Positions 41,525 to 49,072 of a DNA stretch of 64,000 nt are shown here, in pieces; positions within the stretch are counted from its first letter, which is position 1; each line of letters starts with the position of its first letter. Source of the stretch: Streptomyces sp. SKN60 (GTDB lineage: Bacteria > Actinomycetota > Actinomycetes > Streptomycetales > Streptomycetaceae); NCBI RefSeq assembly GCF_026236535.1, contig NZ_JAHTMW010000021.1, positions 62,001 to 126,000 of the forward strand, written 5' to 3'. A model generated the notes under the pieces. The model was not told where the DNA came from and did not search any database. It saw nothing but the letters and a program-made list of their open reading frames with translations. The translations under genes and the position numbers were made by a program.

Positions 41525-42863
41525 TCATCGGTCGGGCCGGTCGGTGATGCGAGGCAGCAGAGGGCGCGCCGTACGGTTCCGCAGCGCGCCCCACCACACG
41601 CCCGCGCCGTACGGCCGGTCGTCCGCCAGGACCGCCGCGCTCCAGCGCACAGGGCCGACGTCCCGGGGACGGCCGTGCAGCCGGGAGAACGCGGCCAGGG
41701 CCAGGACGGTGCGACCGGGCCGGCTCGCCGCGAGCAGCGGGACCGCCGCCGGCCACCAGGTGCGCAGCGTCGCCTCGCCGAGCATCCGGCCGGCGCCCAC
41801 GTGGCCGCTCAGGGCCAGGCCCAGCGAGACGGGTCCTGGCACACCGGCCGGGGCCAGCTTGTGGGGCAGCCGCGCGGCCGTCGCGGCGGCCACGGCGAGT
41901 GCGATGCCGGGACGGCCTGCGAGGGCCGCAGCCCAGGACGCCGCCGACCACGGGGAGAGCCGCGCGGGCGCCACCGCCGTGCCGTGCCGCAGAGCGAGGG
42001 GCGCGGCCGAGGTGCCGTAGCCGAAGCGCTGCCGCAGCAGAGCGGGCCAGTCGGAGCGCGGCCGGTGCCACACCTCTCCGGCGGGTTCGTACCGGACCCG
42101 GTGCCCGCCCGCGACGAGTCGCCAGACCAGGTCCACGTCCTCGCCGAACCGCAGACGCTCGTCGAAGCCGCCCAGCTCGCGCAGGACGGAAGCACGTACG
42201 AGGAGGGCCGCCGTGGGCAGATGGCCGACCCGCCCGCCGGGACGTACCTCGGCGGGCACCGGTCCCATGTCCAGCGGGGAGCGGACCCGCTCGTAGCGCT
42301 CCAACGCCGAGCCGCCGGGCCGGCTGCGCACGCGCGGAGCCACGGCGGCCACCTCCGGGTCCTCGAAGTGGGTGAGGAGCGGTTCCAGCCAGCCGGGGCG
42401 AGGAACCACGTCGGCGTCGAGGAACGCGACGAGGTCCGTGGTGACCGACCGGACGCCGGCGTTACGGGCCGCCGCGGGGCCGCGCGGGGAGAAGTGCCGG
42501 GCCGCCGCACCCTCGACGGGTGTCGCCGAGCCGTCGTCGACGACCACCGCCCCGCCCAAGTCCCCTTAGTTTCCCACGCAGTTCACGGAAGCCAGGGGGT
42601 GCGTCGCGGACCGGAATCACGGCCGTCACGTCGGCGGCACCCCATCGGGAGTTCCGGTACGTCGGGTGGGCGAGCCCGGCGGTCACGAGACGGCGGGCCA
42701 GTGCCCTCTGCCCGGGTGCGGAGCCGACGGGCCCGCCGGCCAGCCACGCCCGCGTCAGCCGGGCCCCGGCCGGGGTGAGCCGCAGCGCGCGCAGCGGGAC
42801 CCCGCCGAGGAGGGTGCGTCCGTCGGCGAGGCTGCGCAGGCTCGGGTCCGGGGTGAGCCTCAT
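41525..42863 (-). pseudogene. mftF: mftF, mycofactocin glycosyltransferase, one frameshift
   Basis: MftF is a family-2 glycosyltransferase that adds glucose units to premycofactocin. From ATG 42863 the N-terminus reads RLTPDPSLRSLADGRTLLGG and VTAVIPVRDAPPGFREL. The frame then breaks at about 42552-42560 and continues as GGAVVVDDGSATPV, TTDLVAFLDADVVPRPGW (nucleotide-sugar DxD) and GFDERLRFGEDVDLVWRL. The C-terminal helices are intact to 41525. Just before the break, the reading contains rare AAA and CTA codons, as if the local sequence were unreliable or damaged. It follows the SDR by 22 bp. Confidence 0.82.
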
Positions 42864-42885
42864 GACGTGGAGCCCCTTGTCGCGG

Positions 42886-43670
42886 TCATGCCGTGAACCC
42901 TCCGTCCGCGTGGACCACCGTCCCGGTGATCGCGGCGGAGTGCGGACCACACAGCCAGCAGACGGCGGCGGCCACCTCCTCCGGCTCAAGGAGGCGTTCC
43001 GTCAGTTGGTGCTGGGCGAAGTCGCCGGGGTCCACCAGGCCGTACAGGTCGGCGGTGGCCTGGAGCATCGCCGTACGCGTGGAGCCGGGAGAGACCGCCG
43101 TGGCGGTGACCCGGGTGCCGCGCAGGTCGCCGGCCAGGCCACGGACCAGGCCGACCACGGCGTGCTTGGCCGCGTTGTGGCCGGACAGATGCCACAGCCC
43201 CTTGTGCGCGGCGGCCGAGGCGATCGCGACGAAGCGGCCGGAGCGGGGCTGGGGGCGGGCGAGCAGCTCGGGCACCGCCGCCCGGGCCAGGTTGAACACG
43301 CCTCGTACGCCGACGTCGAACAGCGCGTCCCACTCGGTGTCGGTGGTCTGCCACAGCGGTGTGCCGCCCGCCATGACCGCGGCGGCCGCCACCGCCGCGT
43401 CGAGGCCGCCGAACTCGGTACGGGCCAGCGCCACCGCGTCGGCCGGTGCGTCCGGGTCGCGCACATCGGCCACGACGTCGAGCACGGCGTCCGGCCATGC
43501 CGCGGCGAGCGCCGCCAGCTCCTCGCGCCGGGCCAGCGGATACGCGAGCCCGGGGAGGTCCTCGCAGACGTCGACCGCCACCACCCGCCAGCCTTCGCGG
43601 CGAGTTGGTCGACCAGGGCCGCACCGATGCCGCGCGCGGCGCCGGTGACCAGGGCCACTCGGGCGTTCAC
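42886..43670 (-). pseudogene. Mycofactocin-coupled SDR-family oxidoreductase, one frameshift
   Basis: A short-chain dehydrogenase of about 260 residues. The NAD motif TGAARGIGAA follows GTG 43670. The frame breaks near 43597; losing one base there restores the strand GWRVVAVDVCEDLPGL. Later features are intact: NAAAVMAGG-like AAAAVMAGGTPLW, the active-site segment with Ser and SGHNAAKHAVVGL (motif normally YxxxK, here HNAAK), and the end HADGGFTA. The Tyr of YxxxK appears replaced, which deserves care. In other genomes such SDRs hold a non-exchangeable NAD reoxidised by mycofactocin. It sits between mftD and mftF. Confidence 0.8.
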
Positions 43671-43727
43671 CGGGCACCCGCTTCCGCATCCGGCCGTTCG
43701 GCGATCCCGCCCCGTCGCTCCGCCATC

Positions 43728-44910
43728 TCAGCGTGCGCCCGGAGCGCGGGTGAAGTCCGGCGGGATCAGCAGGTCGTCGGGCGTCAGCTCGTGGACGGAG
43801 GAGCGGCCGAGGCCCAGCAGGGCCGAGTCGATGCCCGCGCGCAGGATATCGAGGACGTTCTCGACGCCCGTCTGCCCGTTGGCGGCGAGTCCCCACAGAT
43901 ACGCCCGGCCGATCATGACGGCCTTCGCTCCCAGGGCGAGCGCCTTGACGACGTCGCTGCCGCGCCGGACGCCGCTGTCGAGCAGCACCTCGACCTGATC
44001 GCCCACGGCGTCGGCGATCGCGGGGAGCACCCGGATTTCGGTGCCGGAGTGGTGTCCAGGTTGTTGCCGCCGTGGTTGGACACGGAGATCGCCGTGGCAC
44101 CGGTGTCGACGGCGCGGAGCGCGTCGTCGACGCGGCCGACGCCCTTGAGCATGAACGGGCCGTTCTGCTGCTCCCGCAGCCAGGCGAGGTCCGCCCAGGA
44201 CGGGGGAGGGGTGCCCATCCACTGGCCGTACGCGCCGAAGAAGGTCGGCGCCGGCTGCCTGGGGTCCGCCAGGTTGGGGGCGGTCAGGTCCGGCAGGCGC
44301 AGGCCCCTGGCGAAGTCGAGCAGCCAGCGGGGGCGGGCCAGCGCCTCGGGGGCGAACCGCAGCATCGCCTTGAGGTCAAGACGCTCGGGGATCTTCGGGC
44401 TGCCCCAGTCGCGGCCGTGCGAGAAGGACCAGTCGAGGGTGACGGTCAGGCCCTTCGCGCCACCGGCTCGCGCGTGCTCCAGGCGTCGCAGGATGTCGTC
44501 GCGGTCGCCCATCCAGTACGTCTGGAAGAACACCCGCGGGTTCGCGGCGGCGACCTCCGTCAGTGGCTTGCTCGCGAAGGAACTGAGCCCGATCGCGGTG
44601 CCGCGCGCGGCGGCCGCCCGGGCGACGGCCACCTCGCCGTCGGGCTCCACGGCCTGCACGCCGGTGGCGGAGATCAGCACGGGCAGGGCGAGGTCCTGAC
44701 CCATCACCCGCGTCGACAGGTCCCGCTCGGCGGCGAGCCCGCGATGCGCGGGGCGAAGCCGAGCTCGGCGAAGGCCTCGGTGTTGTCGCGGTAGGAGGCG
44801 CCCTTCTCGGAGCCGGCCAGCAGGGCGCTGTAGACCGATCTGGGCAGTCGGCGCTCGGCCCGTCGCACCAGCGGTCCGGGTGGTCGGCCGGGGGGCGGCG
44901 GCGTCGGCAT
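43728..44910 (-). pseudogene. mftD: mftD, FMN-dependent premycofactocin synthase, two frameshifts
   Basis: MftD belongs to the alpha-hydroxy-acid oxidase family and deaminates the cyclised Val-Tyr core to form the redox-active premycofactocin. The N-terminus RRLPRSVYSALLAGSEKG is typical. The frame breaks near 44738 (one-base loss, restoring LAAERDLSTRVMGQDLALP) and near 44041 (one-base loss, restoring EIRVLPAIADAVGD). Between and after the breaks the FMN-barrel motifs are intact: SNHGGNNLD, VLLDSGVRRGSDVVKALALG and IGRAYLWGLAA. ATG 44910 is the best start, but the frame is open straight back into mftC with no stop. Confidence 0.82.
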
Positions 44911-46022
44911 GCCGAGCGCCACTGGCTGGGCCCGTACCGGCCCGGTGCGGGAGTGGTCGCCGGAGGGACGGGGTGCCGATGCGCGGGCGGTGGTGGCCAG
45001 GGCGGCTGCACCATGGCCCTTGACGCATTCGGGATCAGGCCCGTCCAGGGGTAGCCCCGTGAAGAACTCGGCGGCCATGCAGCCGCCCTGACAGGCGTCG
45101 TACGCCGAGCACGAGGAGCAGGCCCCGCCGCTCTGTGGGGCGCGCAGCGAGGCGAACAGTTCCGACTCGCGCCACACTGTCGAGAAGCCCGCGTCCCTCA
45201 CGTTGCCGGCCAGGAACTGCTCGTGGATCGCGAAGGGACAGGCGTACACGTCGCCGATGGGGTCGATCAGACACACCACCCGGCCGGCGCCGCAGAGGTT
45301 CAGGCCCGGCAGGGGGGTTTCACCGCGTTGAGGTGGAAGAAGGAGTCGCCCGTGAGCACGTTCTCGCTGTGCGCCACCAGCCAGTCGTAGAGCTGGTGTT
45401 GCTGCTCGGGGAGCGGGTGCAGTTCGTCCCAGCTGTCGGCGCCGCGGCGGGAGGGGCGCAGTCTGGTGAGGCGCAGCTGAGCACCGTAGCGTTCGGCCAG
45501 TTCCGCGAACTCGTCGAGATGGCCGATGGTGTGCCGGGTCGTCACCACACTCAGCATGAAGCCAGCGGCGCCGGCTTCCGCGAGATGGTTCATGGCGCGC
45601 AGTGCGGTCACGTACGAACCCGGGCCCCGGACGGCGTCGTTGACCTCGGCCGTCGCGCCGTCCAGGGAGATCTGCACGTCCACGTAGTCGTTCGAGGCGA
45701 GCCGTCGGGCCCGCTCGCTCGTGATGCGTACGCCGTTGGTGGAGAACTTCACTCCGACCTGGTGGTCCACGGCGTAGTCGACCAGGTCGAAGAAGTCCGC
45801 GCGGACCGTGGGCTCGCCGCCGCCGATGTTCACGTAGAACCCCTGCATGCGCTGCAGTTCGTCGATGACGGCCCGGCATTCGGCGGTGTCCAGCTCTCGG
45901 GGGTCGCGCCGCCCCGAGGACGACAGGCAGTGCACGCACGCCAGGTTGCAGGCGTACGTCAGCTCCCAGGTCAGGCAGATCGGTGAGGTCAGGCCGTTCT
46001 TGAAGTGCTCTACGAGTCTCAT
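44911..46022 (-). pseudogene. mftC: mftC, mycofactocin radical SAM maturase, one frameshift
   Basis: MftC decarboxylates and cyclises the C-terminal Val-Tyr of MftA. From ATG 46022 the cluster motif CNLACVHC (CxxxCxxC) and VNIGGGEPTVRADF are clear. The frame breaks near 45324: FFHLNA is followed by a stop in frame, while a one-base correction gives GETPLPGLNLCGAGRVVCLI. The SPASM cysteines follow in CSSCSAYDACQGGCMAAEFF. After the family-typical end GPDPECVKGHG and PRPSGDHSRTG no stop occurs before mftD, so the true 3' limit is unclear; a further lost base is possible. Confidence 0.83.
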
Positions 46023-46051
46023 CGTGCGGCTCCGGCGTGGGGGTCGGGAGA

Positions 46052-46315
46052 TCAGCGGGGTTCGATGGTTCCCGCCTCGGCGAGTCCGGCCAGGGCGGCG
46101 AGGTGGACGCCGTGCCGGGCTCGCGGGCCGGAGGAGGCGGCCAGGGCCGTCCGGACGTCCGGGTGGGCGTCCAGCGCGGTCACCAGCTCGACCAGCTCCG
46201 GCGACTTGAGGAAGGACAGCCGCCGGGTGCCGAAGTGGTAGGCGAGCGCACCGAAGGGCTCGGGGCGCAGGGCCACGTCGGGCGAGCGGCGATAGGGCAG
46301 GTCCGGGTCGAACAT
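46052..46315 (-). CDS. mftB: mftB, mycofactocin RiPP recognition element (peptide chaperone)
   Basis: An intact 87-residue PqqD-like protein. The family core RPEPFGALAYHFGTRRLSFL is fully conserved, followed by KSPELVELVTALDAHPDV. MftB binds the leader part of MftA and presents it to MftC. It lies 13 bp after mftA and 29 bp before mftC on the same strand. Confidence 0.93.
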   Translation of the reverse strand: MFDPDLPYRRSPDVALRPEPFGALAYHFGTRRLSFLKSPELVELVTALDAHPDVRTALAASSGPRARHGVHLAALAGLAEAGTIEPR

Positions 46316-46328
46316 GGTCGTCCTTCCG

Positions 46329-46460
46329 TCAGTACACGCCGCACATGCCGTCGATGGAGACCTCTTCGACCAGCAGGTCCTCCTCGTACAAGGCGTCCTC
46401 GGCCGGGGTGACCGCGCCCTGCCGGAGGGCGGTGGTGGCGGTCTCGGTGTGCTCGTTCAT
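46329..46460 (-). CDS. mftA: mftA, mycofactocin precursor peptide
   Basis: A 43-residue peptide encoded from ATG 46460 to TGA 46329. It begins MNEHTETATT, has an acidic leader end (EEDLLVEEVS) and finishes with IDGMCGVY, the invariant core of mycofactocin precursors. The terminal Val-Tyr is the pair turned into the redox cofactor. It lies directly before mftB. The frame is intact, unlike most of the downstream pathway. Confidence 0.96.
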   Translation of the reverse strand: MNEHTETATTALRQGAVTPAEDALYEEDLLVEEVSIDGMCGVY

Positions 46461-46502
46461 GGGGTTCTCACTCGTGTGTGGTGGGAGAAGGGGGGAGTGG
46501 AA

Positions 46503-46532
46503 GGGGCGCCGCCAGGGACGGGGCGGCGCCCC
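46503..46532 (-). terminator. Strong hairpin between alcohol dehydrogenase and mftA
   Basis: GGGGCGCCGCC (46503-46513) and GGCGGCGCCCC (46522-46532) form a perfect 11-bp GC stem with an 8-base loop. It lies 15 bp after the dehydrogenase stop and 43 bp before mftA on the same strand. It could end the dehydrogenase transcript or attenuate read-through into mft. Confidence 0.6.
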
Positions 46533-46546
46533 GGATCCGCGGTGGG

Positions 46547-47651
46547 TCAGTGTTCGTGCACCAGCACGCCGCGGATGTTCTTGCCGTCGACGAGGTCCTG
46601 GTAGCCCTGGTTGACCTCGTCGAGCGTGTAGCGCCTGGTCACCAGCTCGTCGAGCTTGAGGTGACCCGACTGGTAGAGCCCGAGCAGCCTCTTGATGTCG
46701 TACTGCGGATTGCAGCTGCCGAAGAGGGTGTCCTTATGGTCTTCTCCCAGAGGGCGAGGACCGCACCGGACACGTGCACCGTCAGCTTGGCCGGGTCGGC
46801 GAGACCGGTGACCACGACCGTGCCGCCCTTGCCGACGATGTCGAACGCGGCGGAGACGACCTCCTCGGTCACGGTCCCGACCAGGATCAGGGCCTGGTCG
46901 GCGCCCTGGCCGAGCGTCAGGTCCGTGACGAGCCGCTGGGCCTCCTCGGCGGTGGCCACGGCGTGGGTGGCGCCCATGCTGATCGCGGTGTCCCGCTTGA
47001 GGGCGACGGGGTCGACGGCCACGACGTGCTTGGCGCCCGAGACGACCGAGGCCTGCACGGTGTCGATGCCGAGGCCGCCGACTCCGTAGATCACCACGGT
47101 GTCGCCGGGGCGGACCCCGCCGGCGTTGGTGGCCGTGCCCCAGCCCGTAGGGACACCGCAGCCGACGAGCACCGCCGTCTCCAGCGGCAGGTCCGGGTCG
47201 ACCTTGACCACCGAGTGCTGGGAGATCACGCCGTACTGGGAGAACGAGCCCAGCATGCACATGGCTCCGTAGTCGGTGCCGTCCTTGTGGAGGCGGAACG
47301 TGCCGTCGGGCGTGCTCCCCTCCAGGATCGTGGCACCCATGTCGCACAGGTTCTGGCGGCCGGTGGAGCAGTAGCGGCAGTGGCCGCAGTTGGGGATGAA
47401 GCTGCACACCACGTGGTCGCCCGGCTGGTGACGCCGGGGCCGACCCTCTCGATGATTCCGGCGCCCTCGTGCCCGCCGACGATGGGGAAGCGGGGAGGCA
47501 GATCGCCATCGCTCAGGTGCAGGTCGGAGTGGCACAGTCCGGCGGCGACGAAGCGGATGAGTACTTCGCCGGTGGTCGGTTCGTCGAGGTCGAGCTCGAC
47601 GATCTCGAAGGGCTTTCCGATCTCGGTGAGTACTGCGGCTCGGGTCTTCAT
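46547..47651 (-). pseudogene. NDMA-type zinc alcohol dehydrogenase (mycofactocin-associated), two frameshifts
   Basis: A medium-chain alcohol dehydrogenase of about 368 residues, starting at ATG 47651. Catalytic-zinc GLCHSDLHLSDGDLP and GGHEGAGIIERVG, structural-zinc CGHCRYCSTGRQNLC and the NAD motif GVGGLGIDTVQ are present. The family's nicotinamide is bound tightly and reoxidised by mycofactocin or, in vitro, NDMA. Frames break near 47429 (after GPGVT; QPGDHVVCSF lies in another frame) and near 46734 (ALWEKT continues as DTLFGSCNPQYDI). Sixteen bases separate it from the aldehyde dehydrogenase, so alcohol-to-aldehyde-to-acid oxidation in one operon is implied. Confidence 0.83.
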
Positions 47652-47667
47652 GACGACGCTTCCTCTC

Positions 47668-48999
47668 CTACAGCTGGATGTTGACGGCCTTCGTCCACAC
47701 GCCGGCGGCCAGGCCGAACGGGGAGTCGTTGGCCTCGGGGATCGCACCGCGCTCGGCGCTGAAGGGGGCGGCGACCACGACCGGGCCGAAGATCTCCTCG
47801 CGGACCACGCTCATCTCGGGCCGGACGTCGACGAGGATGGTCGGCTCGACGTAGTACCCGTGGTCGCCGACCTGGTTGCCGCCGGTGAGGGCGCGGGCGC
47901 CGTCGGCGATGCCCTGGCGGATGTAGTTGGTGACCCGGTCCAGCTGCTCCTGGGAGACCAGCGGGCCGAGCTGGGTGGCCGGGTCGAGTCCCGGACCGAT
48001 CTTCACCTGGGACGCGAAGTCGGCCATACCACGCGTGAACTCGGCGAAGATGGAGTCCTCGACGTACAGACGGGTGCCGGCCACGCAGCACTGGCCGTGG
48101 TTGAACAGCCAGGCGTTGGCGGTGCCCGGGATGGCGAGATCCAGGTCGGCGTCGGCGTAGACGATCTGCGGGCTCTTGCCGCCCAGTTCGAGGGAGACCT
48201 TCTTCAGGTTGCCCTTCGCGGCGTCCACGATCTTCTTGCCGACCTCGGTGGAACCGGTGAACGCCACCTTGTCCACCCCGTCGTGAGCGGCGATGGCCGC
48301 ACCCGCGTCCCCGTAACCGGTCACGATGTTGACCACGCCGGGCGGCAGGATCTCGCTGATGACCTCACCAAGCAGCAGCGCGGTGAGCGGGGTCTGCTCG
48401 GCCGGCTTGAGCACGACGGTGTTGCCGGCCGCGAGCGCCGCCGGGATCTTGAAGGCGGCCATCAGGAGCGGGAAGTTCCAGGGGATGATCTGGCCGCAGA
48501 CACCCACCGGTTCGCGCAGCGTGTACGCGTGGAACTGGCCGCCCGGGACCCAGGGCACCGACACCGGGACCGTACGGCCCTCGATCTTGGTGGCCCAGCC
48601 CGCGTAGTAGTGGAACAGGTCGGCCGCCCAGACCACGTCCACGCCCTGCGCGACAGCCACCGACTTGCCGTTGTCCAGCGCCTCCAGCTGTCCGAACTCC
48701 TCGGCGCGCTCCAGGAGGGCATTACCGATGCGCCAGATCAGCCGCTGTCGCTCCGACGGGGTCATGCGCGGCCAGGGGCCTTCCTCGAAGGCCTTGCGGG
48801 CGGCGGCCACCGCCCGGTCGACGTCCGCCGGGCCGCCCTTGGCGACCTCGGTGATCCGGCTGCCCGTCGCCGGGTCGTACGTCGTGAACGTCTCGCCGCT
48901 GAGCGCGGGCACCCATTTGCCACCGATGAGCAGCTTCCGCTCGGTCGATACGAAGTCCTGCACCGGCTTCGACAGCAGGGCACGGGAAAGGTCGGTCAC
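47668..48999 (-). CDS. Aldehyde dehydrogenase with internal C-terminal deletion
   Basis: A 443-residue NAD-dependent aldehyde dehydrogenase, about 55 residues shorter than usual. GTG 48999 has GGAGG just upstream. Motifs present are NFPLLMAAFKIPAAL, the general-base Glu in ELGGKSP, and the nucleophile in GQCCVAGTRLYV. After NDSPFGLAAGVWTK the frame jumps directly to AVNIQL and stop. In relatives about 55 residues lie here, including the WVNCYN and GGYKQSGWGRE segments, and then the end TETKAVxIxL. So an in-frame deletion between two Thr-Lys sites is likely. Tetramer formation and substrate-site integrity are doubtful. Confidence 0.8.
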   Translation of the reverse strand: MTDLSRALLSKPVQDFVSTERKLLIGGKWVPALSGETFTTYDPATGSRITEVAKGGPADVDRAVAAARKAFEEGPWPRMTPSERQRLIWRIGNALLERAEEFGQLEALDNGKSVAVAQGVDVVWAADLFHYYAGWATKIEGRTVPVSVPWVPGGQFHAYTLREPVGVCGQIIPWNFPLLMAAFKIPAALAAGNTVVLKPAEQTPLTALLLGEVISEILPPGVVNIVTGYGDAGAAIAAHDGVDKVAFTGSTEVGKKIVDAAKGNLKKVSLELGGKSPQIVYADADLDLAIPGTANAWLFNHGQCCVAGTRLYVEDSIFAEFTRGMADFASQVKIGPGLDPATQLGPLVSQEQLDRVTNYIRQGIADGARALTGGNQVGDHGYYVEPTILVDVRPEMSVVREEIFGPVVVAAPFSAERGAIPEANDSPFGLAAGVWTKAVNIQL

Positions 49000-49072
49000 A
49001 CCAGCCTCCAGAAGGGAAGAGGGGCTCCGTGGGATCGGAGTCACACGGGCGTGACAGGGAATATCCTCCCGT

